NCBI RefSeq assembly: GCF_947179165.1
Contig: NC_077247.1
Span: 11,111,501-11,175,500, forward strand
Length of the DNA: 64,000 nt
Source: Solanum dulcamara
Lineage: Eukaryota > Streptophyta > Magnoliopsida > Solanales > Solanaceae
Direction: 5' to 3'
Below are positions 1-12,600 of this stretch, one piece after another (the stretch's first letter is position 1; each line of letters opens with the position of its first letter). The position numbers were made by a program, and so were the translations under genes. The notes beneath the pieces were generated by a model, which was not told where the DNA came from, did not search any database, and saw only the letters and a list, made by a program, of their open reading frames with translations.

Positions 1-3000
1 CCTAGTAATGGGAGCTTATATCCCCACTACTAATCGACATATAGACGGTTCAGGGAAGGTAGCTCAACTATGATGAGAGTTTTCCCGCTAACGAGTGAAT
101 AAGAGACCTATAACATATTCAGAACTTGGGAATAGGAGCTTCAGTATCAAGAAGTGAATAAGAGTTATAGTTCCTATTTCCTGTATGTCCAATTACTATC
201 TCACATATAGCAGGTTCGAGGGTGATAGCTCAGCTACCTTAAGAGCCTTAGCATTAGGAGTGAACTCGAGTCATGAGTTATACTCAGAACTTACAAATGG
301 AACTACCTCTACACTCATATCATATCTCATTTCATTTATAGTTAAGACAATCCCAAAAAGAAAGAAGCAATAGACTCTACATGTATTACCTTTTATCATA
401 TAGAAGCCTAAAAGGGAAATAACCCAACTATTTCAGAGTTCTACCATCACAAAGTGGATGAGAACTACGAACTATACACAGAGCTTTATGAATGGAAATA
501 TCCCCATATTTCATATATAAACCATTTATAACTTATATCTAAGACATGCCAAAAGAAAGACGAATAGCCTTACATATTTATGTCAAAAACATGCCAAGAG
601 AAAGCTTCACATACCTCTTACGGACTTTCCTTAACCACGTCCACATCGTCGTCCTCCAAACCTATTTAACATGGAAGCAATACAAGTATCAACAACCTTA
701 GGCTTTTCAGCACCTTAGGTTACATACGAGTATTTATAGAACTCATCTCCTCGCTCGCCTTCTCGACTAGTTCCTTAACTAGTTAAAGAGTTAATGAAAA
801 TCGAGCAGCATCTCTCCTATAATGTGCCCTATCCAAATTTCCAATTATACTCCGAATTTCCATTTATGGGACTCGGTATCATTATTATATACCGTAAATG
901 GTCCTTTATAGGACTCGTTGTCATTATCAACCACACATAGGTGGATCATTATCTGAATCTTAATAAGGTAGTCATACAGACTATCATTCGTGGATCAGGA
1001 TAATAATCATCTCAGGTGCCCTTTGAGTGCCCATAGGGCTATATTAAGTGAAGTCTCAGGAGTTGTAAATATATTTTAGGGTAATGCCAACCGGCTTAAG
1101 GAAATTAGGGACATCTGTCATCATAGAGTCCCTAGTAATGGGAGCTTATATCCCCACTACTAATCGACATATAGACGGTTCAGGGAAGGTAGCTCAACTA
1201 TGATGAGAGTTTTCCCGCTAACGAGTGAATAAGAGACCTATAACATATTCAGAACTTGGGAATAGGAGCTTCAGTATCAAGAAGTGAATAAGAGTTATAG
1301 TTCCTATTTCCTGTATGTCCAATTACTATCTCACATATAGCAGGTTCGAGGGTGATAGCTCAGCTACCTTAAGAGCCTTAGCATTAGGAGTGAACTCGAG
1401 TCATGAGTTATACTCAGAACTTACAAATGGAACTACCTCTACACTCATATCATATCTCATTTCATTTATAGTTAAGACAATCCCAAAAAGAAAGAAGCAA
1501 TAGACTCTACATGTATTACCTTTTATCATATAGAAGCCTAAAAGGGAAATAACCCAACTATTTCAGAGTTCTACCATCACAAAGTGGATGAGAACTACGA
1601 ACTATACACAGAGCTTTATGAATGGAAATATCCCCATATTTCATATATAAACCATTTATAACTTATATCTAAGACATGCCAAAAGAAAGACGAATAGCCT
1701 TACATATTTATGTCAAAAACATGCCAAGAGAAAGCTTCACATACCTCTTACGGACTTTCCTTAACCACGTCCACATCGTCGTCCTCCAAACCTATTTAAC
1801 ATGGAAGCAATACAAGTATCAACAACCTTAGGCTTTTCAGCACCTTAGGTTACATACGAGTATTTATAGAACTCATCTCCTCGCTCGCCTTCTCGACTAG
1901 TTCCTTAACTAGTTAAAGAGTTAATGAAAATCGAGCAGCATCTCTCCTATAATGTGCCCTATCCAAATTTCCAATTATACTCCGAATTTCCATTTATGGG
2001 ACTCGGTATCATTATTATATACCGTAAATGGTCCTTTATAGGACTCGTTGTCATTATCAACCACACATAGGTGGATCATTATCTGAATCTTAATAAGGTA
2101 GTCATACAGACTATCATTCGTGGATCAGGATAATAATCATCTCAGGTGCCCTTTGAGTGCCCATAGGGCTATATTAAGTGAAGTCTCAGGAGTTGTAAAT
2201 ATATTTTAGGGTAATGCCAACCGGCTTAAGGAAATTAGGGACATCTGTCATCATAGAGTCCCTAGTAATGGGAGCTTATATCCCCACTACTAATCGACAT
2301 ATAGACGGTTCAGGGAAGGTAGCTCAACTATGATGAGAGTTTTCCCGCTAACGAGTGAATAAGAGACCTATAACATATTCAGAACTTGGGAATAGGAGCT
2401 TCAGTATCAAGAAGTGAATAAGAGTTATAGTTCCTATTTCCTGTATGTCCAATTACTATCTCACATATAGCAGGTTCGAGGGTGATAGCTCAGCTACCTT
2501 AAGAGCCTTAGCATTAGGAGTGAACTCGAGTCATGAGTTATACTCAGAACTTACAAATGGAACTACCTCTACACTCATATCATATCTCATTTCATTTATA
2601 GTTAAGACAATCCCAAAAAGAAAGAAGCAATAGACTCTACATGTATTACCTTTTATCATATAGAAGCCTAAAAGGGAAATAACCCAACTATTTCAGAGTT
2701 CTACCATCACAAAGTGGATGAGAACTACGAACTATACACAGAGCTTTATGAATGGAAATATCCCCATATTTCATATATAAACCATTTATAACTTATATCT
2801 AAGACATGCCAAAAGAAAGACGAATAGCCTTACATATTTATGTCAAAAACATGCCAAGAGAAAGCTTCACATACCTCTTACGGACTTTCCTTAACCACGT
2901 CCACATCGTCGTCCTCCAAACCTATTTAACATGGAAGCAATACAAGTATCAACAAACTTAGGCTTTTCAGCACCTTAGGTTACATACGAGTATTTATAGA

Positions 3001-3113
3001 ACTCATCTCCTCGCTCGCCTTCTCGACTAGTTCCTTAACTAGTTAAAGAGTTAATGAAAATCGAGCAGCATCTCTCCTATAATGTGCCCTATCCGAATTT
3101 CCAATTATACTCC
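1..3113. repeat. Tandem array, 1130-bp unit, about 2.75 copies
   Basis: Unit boundaries fall at 854 and 1984, with the array ending at 3113. The first unit is cut by the window edge. Offsets are exactly 1130 bp throughout. By eye copies 1 and 2 are identical, and copy 3 differs at only a couple of sites (for example 2956 and 3094). Past 3113 the LTR sequence continues with unrelated bases. Near the junctions the string GAATTTCCA occurs on both sides, a possible microhomology. The near-identity means a recent duplication or an assembly collapse/expansion artefact. Confidence 0.93.
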
Positions 3114-4392
3114 TAATAGCTACAGACAACCAACAACAATAACTTGCAGCATATATATATATATAATTCACATCAATCTTATTCCATGTAAACTCCCAAT
3201 GACACGCTCGAAACTACGATACCAAAATAAGGTTTTTAGTTTCCGTTTTGCAAAACCTTTAACCGTACGAAGTGGGGGGGGGGGTTGTGTGGATGAAACT
3301 AGCTTCTACCCCAACTCCTTTAGAACAATTTTACGCCCTGAAACACACCACCACACGACCAGTATCAGCCCCCACACGCATAACGCCTCATTTCAACTAC
3401 AATTTAACTATAATGATTCCAATTTAGTTTATTTCGAACGTCGAGTATTTCCAAGATTTTATTAAACTTCCAGCAGACTATAAGGTGTGTAATACACAAT
3501 ATAAAAACACCATAAAATTTAAATTAGAATGGAAGGCCTTACCTTTCCCAAAAATGGTCAAAATTCACCAAAATTATGCCTCGGAATTTCTCTAGCGCGA
3601 TTTAAACGCCGTGGCTGCTTGCTGTCCGATTTTTGCTGCACCAAGCCATGATTTTTTACTAATAATACCTCCATATCATCTTGGTATATGCAATATAATT
3701 AATTTAAGGAATAAAATTGGGACTTACCTTATTTTTTCCTCCAAGCCGTCACTATTTTCTCTCAACTTTAGGGTTTGTTCTTGACTTTTGTTTGCTGAAG
3801 TTTAAGAGTGTGAACTGAAGTATAAGTCACATATACATGTATATATGTGGTCCTAGGAGGTGACACATGTAAGCCCCTAGGGGTGACACGTGTCCAGCCC
3901 CTATTGGCCACCTTATCCTTGCATTGAAAGAGGGGCTGCCATATGGCAGTGGGCCCACCTCCCCCAAGCAGGTGGGTCACCTACTTGACCCCAAGAAGGT
4001 GGGTCACCTGTTTGCTTGAGGTGATGCCACGTATCAATCCTTCATTGGTTGCCACGTGTCGTCTTTTTCCCTTCCTCGTGGGTTCGTAATCTCATCTTAT
4101 TTTAAGATCCTATGTAATCCGTGCTATGTAAGATTGGTATGTCCTCAAGTAGATCAAGTATGTAAGACTTCTAAGTTAGTAGCTTACGTAGGTAAATCGA
4201 GTCCTACGACTCATTACTTGGCCTCTAATTCCTTTTGGATTCTTATGACTCTATTTCCAACCTTCTCTACTATGGGGTATCACATTCTCCCTTCCTTAGA
4301 GTCGTTCGATAGTGTTGTAGCTTATCCGGCTCACATGATAATGTCTAAGGAACTTAAGAGACATTCCGAGCTCGAGAGTGTGGGGTGTAACA
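1..4392 (-). repeat. Tekay-type LTR (right part), interrupted by a tandem array; 'LTR-0'
   Basis: This is a long LTR of the same superfamily as those at 13123-16086, 23621-26904 and 27579-30600. It is read on the - strand and starts at 4392 with TGTTACACCCCACAC. Its left (3') end lies outside the window. It has the same internal order as its relatives: an AGGTG/CACCT palindrome block (about 3955-4015), a TATA-like run (about 3836-3846), then a long AT-rich transcribed-type region. An 1130-bp segment is repeated in tandem, so the LTR is longer than usual. The flank at 4393 is the chromodomain tail of another element (E) with a different LTR family, so this is more likely a nested insertion than E's own 3' LTR. 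No TSD can be checked. Confidence 0.8.
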
Positions 4393-4531
4393 CATGGCAA
4401 CAACTTTACCAGTTACTCCTGGTCAATAACTTAATACCTTAGGATGAAATGGAAGGAAAGAGATAAGGATATCATTGCATCATGTCCTCTTCCACTTTTC
4501 ATGTAGCATTTACAACTTCTTGATTGCTCCA
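4393..4531 (-). pseudogene. C-terminal chromodomain tail of element E pol (split part 1)
   Basis: On the - strand this reads as the end of a Tekay-type polyprotein, with a recognisable E-E-D-M and YPYLFP signature of the chromodomain tail, followed by stops. The upstream half of the same domain (VASVKALW) begins at 30606, beyond the 26 kb insertion of element N. At least one in-frame stop replaces the tryptophan normally before EAEED. The fragment is dead. Its value is as a marker for the N insertion site and for the position of LTR-0, which starts about 100 bp after the chromodomain. Confidence 0.75.
4527..4531. repeat. TSD of element N, left copy (CTCCA)
   Basis: The five bases before the N LTR are CTCCA. 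The matching copy at 30601-30605 is CACCA, one mismatch. The chromodomain sequence continues from the right copy as expected. Confidence 0.7.
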
Positions 4532-4559
4532 TGTCATGACCCAATCCCATAGACCATGA

Positions 4560-4564
4560 CCGGG
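4560..4564. repeat. TSD CCGGG, left copy
   Basis: CCGGG precedes the nested element at 4565 and recurs exactly at 13118-13122 after it. A perfect 5-bp duplication is the size made by Ty3/gypsy integrases. Confidence 0.92.
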
Positions 4565-6464
4565 TGTCACGCCCCGGGAGGGTACCCTAGACGTAACCGG
4601 CACTCAGAAACCATTTCTGGCTTCCAAGCGAATCACATAGCCTGATCACACATCCGTTCATTCATTCATTCAGCGGAAAGTTTAAAAATAAAGAATAATT
4701 TAGCGGGCAACTCAAATCACCCATCCAACTCAAAGAATAAAGGCCATGGGCCGACAGATCAACTAAAATATTTGTCATTTAAAAATAGTTTGACAAGAAA
4801 TACTCAAGGATAGAAATACTCAATCGACTCATCACTATCTAGCCTATGAAGCCTCTATCACTACTATCTAATTGGTGCCAATGACATGTTCATGGCTACC
4901 TCAAATCAAAATGAAAAGGGCTAACTCGATGCAAGAATACACAGATGGTGTCCTCCGAATGTAGGGGAGGACTCACCAATACGCTGAGTGCGAATAGATC
5001 CCCAATGATGCTCCTATTGACGATCTCTTAAACCTGTCTCTGCATCATGAAACGATGCAGGTCCAAATGGACGTCAGTACGTGGAATGTACTGGTATGTA
5101 AAATGGCAGAACGAAACATACCTCAAGGAAGAATAACATCGGTCCACATATCTCAATTCAGAAAGATGAGAGAGACTCAACAAGGCGTCATAAGTCTAAA
5201 GTAATAATATATTTTTAGACAAAGACCAATCATATACCATACAGTCCAATCCAATCATACACAATACAGTTCAATCAAATCATTTATAATTCGATCCCTT
5301 TCAATCATGTACACTCCGATTATATACACTCAACTCAACAATCAACTCAATAATAAAATCCAATCTAGTCACATACCATTCTATTAAATCCAATCATAAT
5401 TTATCTATTCTAATTCGACCATATATAATCTACTCAGCATTCAACTCAACAATCAGCTCAAAGGACTCAACTCAGTAAATATGCAAATTAAATTATGCAA
5501 CGCTTTACAATTCAACTCAAAGGACTCAACTCAATAAATATGTAACAACTCACTCAAGTGTCCTAAGTCTAACAAGAAATAATTTAGACAAGACTAACTC
5601 ATAAGCATAGAGCAACTCACTCAACTCAACTGACTCAGAGTACTATCAAGACCTAAGTGGGAGTTTCTCTTAACCGACAACCAACACTTATGAGCCAGTG
5701 AAGGTACAACGAAACAACGTCGTTGCCACGCCCGTTCATACCTTGCCAGGCCATGAACGACGAACACTCATGGATCTAATCCAACCAGGTCCTATAATGT
5801 CAGGACAAAAGCTCTCGGGGAAGCATCCGACTTTAACAGTTCAATCCCCCCTACGTTTGGCAACACAGGTATTAGGTTCGAGTATGGACTATACTCTTGC
5901 CCAATTCGGTGCTCAATACTCCTCCCATGACTCCATGCTCATAAAACTCCTCCAATCATCTCAAACAAGCCCTCACGGCTAGTTTCATGTGGAACATTGC
6001 CACCTCATCAACTCTGTTCTCATTTCAACTCAATTAACTCATAATGACGAGTCTAATTGGACCTTCTTTCAAATCGACTCCTCTCAAATCATCAAACTCT
6101 TCTCTTTAAAAATTTATACAATCTCAACTCAATGATTGCAGAAAATATTATATACATAAAAATATAATTTCAACTCCTCAACTCAAACTCAAAATAGATA
6201 CTTTAATGTAAAAATACTCAACTCATTTAAAGGCTCCTCATACTCAACTCATACTTAAACTCTTTTCTAAATCAAAGATAAAACTAATAATTCTTTAGAC
6301 TAAAATAGTGTATAAGTAGTTTATGCAAAAAGGTTCACAATTAATTTATTTAAAGCTCCTCCTCAAAAGATCATTTATTTTCAAAACATTCCTAAGACTC
6401 CAATCAACTCAAATTATGCACATCACATACCCCAAACTCACATTAGACTCCAATCCACTTCATC

Positions 6465-6560
6465 ACATAACATCATCATCACATCATCATCATATATTAT
6501 CATTTACATCATTATCAAACATTATCATCACATCATTGTCAAGTATCATCATCACATTAA
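6465..6560. repeat. CAT/ATC-rich simple repeat
   Basis: An irregular run of CATCAT and ATCATC units inside the LARD LTR. The partner LTR carries the same run at about 11575-11670. It creates meaningless His- and Ile-rich translations. Confidence 0.8.
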
Positions 6561-7213
6561 TCATCAAACATCTACTCCAAAATCCTTATTTTTGTCCTAT
6601 GTTCATTTTATAGAAGCGAAAGGGACATTCTTCACTAATCAATTCATTCTTTTCATTCCAATCAATACATATATATACACACAACTATCCATCTCAACCT
6701 CAAGACATTTATGACAAGAAATCTCATCTTGAGTTCATGTGAATGAAACATGGACCCATACTCTCAACAAAACTCAACTCAAGAATATCGTCAATACCTA
6801 TAAATCTATATACAAAGATACATTTGTAGCCAAAAATATGAAAGATAACTATTTAGTAACTCAAGTCATTAAAAACATCAACCAACTAATAGTACTTAAA
6901 AACATTCCATAGTTTAGGAAAAACTTTCAAGAAAACCTTCTTAGGAGGTTCAACTCTTTCACAACTCCTATCCAACACATCTATGGGCATATGGAAGAAA
7001 TAAATCCATATTTTAGGTTAGCCTTACATACCTTGTTTGAAGACTTTGAAGAAACCTTGATGTTGGGTCTTCAATGGGGGACTCAAATCTTGAAGCTCTT
7101 GGACTCTTTTTGTTGAAAATGGAGAAGATGAAGAAGAGAGAGAGAGAAGCTCCTAGGGATTTTTAGAGAGAGAGTGGGGGCTGCCAAATGGGTTCCCAAA
7201 AGACCAAGGGTTA

Positions 7214-7225
7214 CATATATATAAT
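7214..7225 (-). promoter_or_regulatory. TATA box of the LARD-element 3' LTR
   Basis: On the - strand the sequence is ATTATATATATG, directly downstream of the CpG-rich repeat block and about 770 bp from the LTR start. A CT-rich region follows, common in retrotransposon 5' leaders. The equivalent in the 5' LTR is at 12324-12335. Transcription start is not visible. Confidence 0.6.
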
Positions 7226-7261
7226 TTGGGTAAGTTCCCAAATTGCCCCTCCTCAAAAGTT

Positions 7262-7566
7262 CTGAAAATAGGCTAAAACGCCCTTGGCGCGATAGTGGCG
7301 CGTCGCGCCCTTACAGCGCCAAGGCCAATCACGCCTAAAACCTGCCCAACTTTTAGTGGCGCATCGCTCCAGGGACCAAACTACTGAGGCATGTTTCTGG
7401 CGCGATAGTGGCGCGTCGCGCCCTTACAGCGCCAAGCCCATTGTTCTGAATTCTGGGAATTTAGCCTGAGAAACCCTGCACACTTTTAGTGGCGCATCGT
7501 GCCAGGGACCAAACTACTGAGGCATGTTCCTGGCGCGATAGTGGCGCGTCGCGCCCTTACAATGCC
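7262..7566. repeat. CpG-rich palindromic repeats upstream of the TATA box
   Basis: Three copies of a roughly 40-bp unit containing GGCGCGATAGTGGCGCG and CGCGCCCTTACAGCGCC alternate with two copies of a unit beginning TTTTAGTGGCGCATCG. Each unit holds inverted GGCGC/GCGCC and GGCGCG/CGCGCC pairs. The block is far richer in CpG than the AT-rich surroundings and sits immediately 5' of the TATA box in LTR orientation, where enhancer repeats of plant LTRs usually sit. Confidence 0.85.
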
Positions 7567-9578
7567 AAGGCCATTTCCCCAGCAGTTGTAACCCAGGCCA
7601 AAATGAAATCCCTATCGTGCTAGTTCGTCTTCGGATCGTCATAACTTTTGACTCCGAACTCTAAAATTTACGTTCTTGGTGGCGTTGGAAAGAAGACTCG
7701 ACGAACTTTAATTTGGTAGGTTGTGGTCCACCCAGTTCTTTATATCCTAGGAGATATGGTCGTTTAAAGTTGACCCTTATACTAACTCGTCTGAAAACTT
7801 AATCGATTGGAGTTCTTTGGACTCGATTTGGTGTTAAAGATCCCTTATGACCCCTAAACACATCTAACACACTTCAAATACTTAGGAATTAATCCTAACT
7901 CACATGTAGAATTACAAGTCCTCCGGCCCGAGTCTACCCACACGTGAAGAAATGTTTGATTATTTGCGGAAAATTTTCTGGGGTGTCACAATATCTCCCC
8001 CTTGGGATCATTCATCCTCTAATGATGAGTAAACCAATGGTGGACTCGAGGCATGAATAAAAATCGAAACTCGATCGAATCAACCAATCGAGCAATTTAG
8101 ACAATTGGCTATTCAAACTCAAGAATAGACAAATCATTTCAACTCAGGAATAGGGACATCACCTTCATCATTCTCATCATTTGGCACGAATAGAACATCG
8201 AAACTCCATCAACCAAATCATTCAAACATCTACATATTTAACCTTCGAATTCTAATTCACGAGCGACATTTCCAATCCTCTTCACCATTTCATGAGGTCA
8301 ATATATCGGTGTCCAAACTTCCTCTCCTTTCCAAACCTCATAACACCCTTCACGTACCTCCAATCTTTCCCCCAAATGCTATCATTAGCCTACTACCATC
8401 ACTCTCACAGTCACAACCATACACCCAACCTTATCACTCTAACTACCTCACTCACATCTAAGAGTTTTCGAGCCTACTTCAACACTTATACCCTCATCAT
8501 CATATGAGCTCTTTCCCGGAGACACAATAACATACTCTTACCTCTCTATTGCTCATCACAAGGTCTCATCTCACTCCTCCTCCATACATTTATCCTCAAC
8601 TAGACAAGTACAACACAACTATCACAATCAGAAAGCACTCACTCTCCCTCATCTACTCTAGCTCAACTCCGTCCACTATCATCTTGGCCAAGTCATCACT
8701 ATCGGAAGCTCAAGACTTACTTTGTCTCATTACCCTATCATCTCCCCCTTAGCTTAAAGGTATCAATTAAAGAATACTAACTAGTCACTTAGAGCAACTC
8801 ACAATTTAGAACCTCATATAACTCTATACTATTTCATAGACACCTCTTAAGCCTCTTCTTACCATATGCCTTAGACTCAATTCACTATTTACATCTGAGG
8901 GTCACATAACCCCTCCATTCATAACACACATTCCTCGCAAGTTAATAGCTTAATCTCTCACATACGTCATGACAAGCCTACTAAATAAAATCTTAAAACT
9001 AGAACTATCACAATCATTCATTACACCTCATTACTCACCCCATAGATACTCCACTCTAGTTGTAGGCCTAGATCAACCATCATTCTCACTATTTGAGTTC
9101 TGCTCCTCCAACTCCCTCTTTTTAACTCTACAATCATCCTATCAACCATAGCTCTCCATGCCTCGAATTACCCTCAATCGGATGGCGACACTCATCACTT
9201 AGATACACACTTCCCCCTCGAAGGTAACATTCGAATCAATATGTAGGGATAAGATTCTAGGATACATCTCGCTCTAACTCAACGCACGATCCATACGAAT
9301 GAGAGTACATCCTTACAAATCAATAGAGTTAAGCACAGTAATCGGCTCCTCTCAAGCCTTGTGACGTCTCTTCCCTTCCTCAAGACTTTACCTTAACTCA
9401 TCAACAAGAATCTCATATCTACCATTTCAACTACCTTGAGTATGAGGGGTAGTCAAATGGATTTGAGCAACGCACGAATTAGAAGGGAACATTTATAGAG
9501 TTAAACTCTATCACACGAATTTCAGAATATGAAAGAAGGGAAACAATTTCTTAATGTCCTATAGCCTCCTGATTATAA

Positions 9579-9596
9579 GTGTGGTGCACAACACAC
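9579..9596 (-). promoter_or_regulatory. Candidate RNA dimerisation hairpin (GTGCAC loop) in the leader
   Basis: The - strand reads GTGTGTTGTGCACCACAC. It can fold into a 5-bp GTGTG/CACAC stem with an 8-base loop that exposes the self-complementary hexamer GTGCAC. It lies about 60 nt downstream of the PBS. The same hexamer in the same context occurs at 27493-27510 and 47888-47905. The role as a dimer initiation site is inferred by analogy with retroviruses. Confidence 0.4.
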
Positions 9597-9656
9597 CCAT
9601 AAGCAAGACTCTACTAGACACGTCTTCATAGACTCCCTAGGACACTTGAACTTTGT

Positions 9657-9668
9657 GCTCTGATACCA
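9657..9668 (-). other. Primer binding site, tRNA-iMet type
   Basis: The - strand reads TGGTATCAGAGC, the standard plant initiator-Met tRNA PBS, four bases after the 5' LTR end at 9673. It fixes the element's orientation. Confidence 0.92.
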
Positions 9669-9672
9669 TGTT

Positions 9673-12600
9673 TGTCACACCCCAGGAGGGTACCCTAGAC
9701 GTAACCGGCACTCAAAAACCATTTCTGGCTTCCAAGCAAACCACATAGCCTGATCACACATCCGTTCATTCATTCATTCAGCAAAAAATTTTAAAAATAA
9801 AGAATAATTTAGCGGGCAACTCAAATCACCCATCCAACTCAAAGAATAAAGGCCATAGGCCGACAGATCAACTAAAATATTTGTCATTTAAAAATAGTTT
9901 GACAAGAAATACTCAAGGATAGAAATACTCAATCGACTTATCACTATCTAGTCTATGAAGCCTCTATCACTACTATCTAATTGGTGCCAATGACATGTTC
10001 ATGGCTACCTCAAATCAAAATGAAAAGGGCTAACTCGATGCAAGAATACACAGACGGTGTCCTCCGAATGTAGGGGAGGACTCACCAATACGCTGAGTGC
10101 GAATAGATCCCCAATGATGCTCCTATTGACGATCTCTTAAACCTGTCTCTGCATCATGAAATGATGTAGGTCCAAATAGATGTCAGTACGTGGAATGTAC
10201 TGATATGTAAAATGGCAGAATGAAACATACCTCAAGGAAGAATAACATCGGTCCACATAGCTCAATTCAGAAAGATGAGAGAGACTCAATAAGGCGTCAT
10301 AAGTCTAAAGTAATAATATATTTTTAGACAAAGACCAATCATATACCATACAGTCCAATCCAATCATACACAATACAGTTCAATCAAATCATTTATAATT
10401 CGATCCCTTTCAATCATGTACACTCCGATTATATACACTCAACTCAACAATCAACTCAATAATAAAATCCAATCTAGTCACATACCATTCTATTAAATCC
10501 AATCATAATTTATCTATTCTAATTCGACCATATATAATCTACTCAGCATTCAACTCAACAATCAGCTCAAAGGACTCAACTCAGTAAATATGCAAATTAA
10601 ATTATGCAACGCTTTACAATTCAACTCAAAGGACTCAACTCAATAAATATGTAACAACTCACTCAAGTGTCCTAAGTCTAACAAGAAATAATTTAGACAA
10701 GACTAACTCATAAGCATAGAGCAACTCACTCAACTCAACTGACTCAGAGTACTATCAAGACCTAAGTGGGAGTTTCTCTTAACCGACAACCAACACTTAT
10801 GAGCCAGTGAAGGTACAACGAAACAACGTCGTTGCCACGCCCGTTCATACCTTGCCAGGCCATGAACGACGAACACTCATGGATCTAATCCAACCAGGTC
10901 CTATAATGTCAGGACAAAAGCTCTCGGGGAAGCATCCGACTTTAACAGTTCAATCCCCCCTACGTTTGGCAACACAGGTATTAGGTTCGAGTATGGACTA
11001 TACTCTTGCCCAATTCGGTGCTCAATACTCCTCCCATGACTCCATGCTCATAAAACTCCTCCAATCATCTCAAACAAGCCCTCACGGCTAGTTTCATGTG
11101 GAACATTGCCACCTCATCAACTCTGTTCTCATTTCAACTCAATTAACTCATAATGACGAGTCTAATTGGACCTTCTTTCAAATCGACTCCTCTCAAATCA
11201 TCAAACTCTTCTCTTTAAAAATTTATACAATCTCAACTCAATGATTGCAGAAAATATTATATACATAAAAATATAATTTCAACTCCTCAACTCAAACTCA
11301 AAATAGATACTTTAATGTAAAAATACTCAACTCATTTAAAGGCTCCTCATACTCAACTCATACTTAAACTCTTTTCTAAATCAAAGATAAAACTAATAAT
11401 TCTTTAGACTAAAATAGTGTATAAGTAGTTTATGCAAAAAGGTTCACAATTAATTTATTTAAAGCTCCTCCTCAAAAGATCATTTATTTTCAAAACATTC
11501 CTAAGACTCCAATCAACTCAAATTATGCACATCACATACCCCAAACTCACATTAGACTCCAATCCACTTCATCACATAACATCATCATCACATCATCATC
11601 ATATATTATCATTTACATCATTATCAAACATTATCATCACATCATTGTCAAGTATCATCATCACATTAATCATCAAACATCTACTCCAAAATCCTTATTT
11701 TTGTCCTATGTTCATTTTATAGAAGCGAAAGGGACATTCTTCACTAATCAATTCATTCTTTTCATTCCAATCAATACATATATATACACACAACTATCCA
11801 TCTCAACCTCAAGACATTTATGACAAGAAATCTCATCTTGAGTTCATGTGAATGAAACATGGACCCATACTCTCAACAAAACTCAACTCAAGAATATCGT
11901 CAATACCTATAAATCTATATACAAAGATACATTTGTAGCCAAAAATATGAAAGATAACTATTTAGTAACTCAAGTCATTAAAAACATCAATCAACTAATA
12001 GAACTTAAAAACATTCCATAGTTTAGGAAAAACTTTCAAGAAAACCTTCTTAGGAGGTTCAACTCTTTCACAACTCCTATCCAACACATCTATGGGCATA
12101 TGGAAGAAATAAATCCATATTTTAGGTTAGCCTTACATACCTTGTTTGAAGACTTTGAATAAACCTTGATGTTGGGTCTTCAATGGGGGACTCAAATCTT
12201 GAAGCTCTTGGACTCTTTTTGTTGGAAATGGAGAAGATGAAGAAGAAAGAGAGAGAGAAGCTCCTAGGGCTTTTTAGAGAGAGAGTGGGGGCTGCCAAAT
12301 GGGTTCCCAAAAGACCAAGGGTTACATATATATAATTTGGGTAAGTTCCCAAATTGCCCCTCCTCAAAAGTTCTGAAAATAGGCTAAAACGCCCTTGGCG
12401 CGATAGTGGCGCATCACGCCCTTACAGCGCCAAGGCCAATCACGCCTAAAACCTGCCCAACTTTTAGTGGCGCATCGCTCCAGGGACCAAACTACTGAGG
12501 CATGTTTCTAGCACGATAGTGGCGCGTCGCGCCCTTACAGCGCCAAGCCCTTACAGCGCCAAGCCCATTGTTCTGAATTCTGGGAATTTGGCCTGAGAAA

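Larger units (their letters stand above)
4565..7990 (-). repeat. 3' LTR of the LARD-like element
   Basis: Starts TGTCACGCCCC and ends GGTGTCACA, so the - strand begins TGTGACACCCC. It aligns with 9673-13117 at a constant offset of 5109 over most of its length. It contains a CpG-rich repeat block (7262-7566), a TATA box (7214-7225), a CT-rich region just downstream, and a (CAT)n-rich stretch (about 6465-6560). Confidence 0.92.
7991..9672 (-). other. Internal region of the LARD-like element, no intact coding sequence
   Basis: Bounded by a purine tract (- strand AAGGGGGAGATAT, 7991-8003) and by the PBS at 9657-9668. A short degenerate match to the integrase GPY region lies near 8292-8355. The leader next to the PBS (about 9530-9650) is shared with elements N and G. 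Nothing else is recognisable: the rest is AT-rich with stops in all frames, and small open frames such as 8292-8507 and 8549-8752 are low-complexity. Confidence 0.7.

Noticed and set aside
185..2633. Three identical 62-codon open frames at 185, 1315 and 2445, which could look like a small gene family
   Set aside because: They are the same LTR segment repeated by the 1130-bp tandem array; no conserved motif, and the frame is not kept in related LTRs.
3082..3465. 127-codon + strand frame across the tandem array edge
   Set aside because: Runs through non-coding LTR sequence and a G homopolymer; no motif and antisense to the LTR transcript.
6465..6560. Regularly spaced repeats that might suggest a CRISPR array
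   Set aside because: Trinucleotide slippage repeat in a plant LTR; no spacer/repeat structure or cas genes.
5698..11722. Identical 94- and 96-codon frames present twice (5698, 10807, 6323, 11432)
   Set aside because: They lie in the two LTRs of one element, so identity reflects LTR youth. The second is a CAT-repeat translation.
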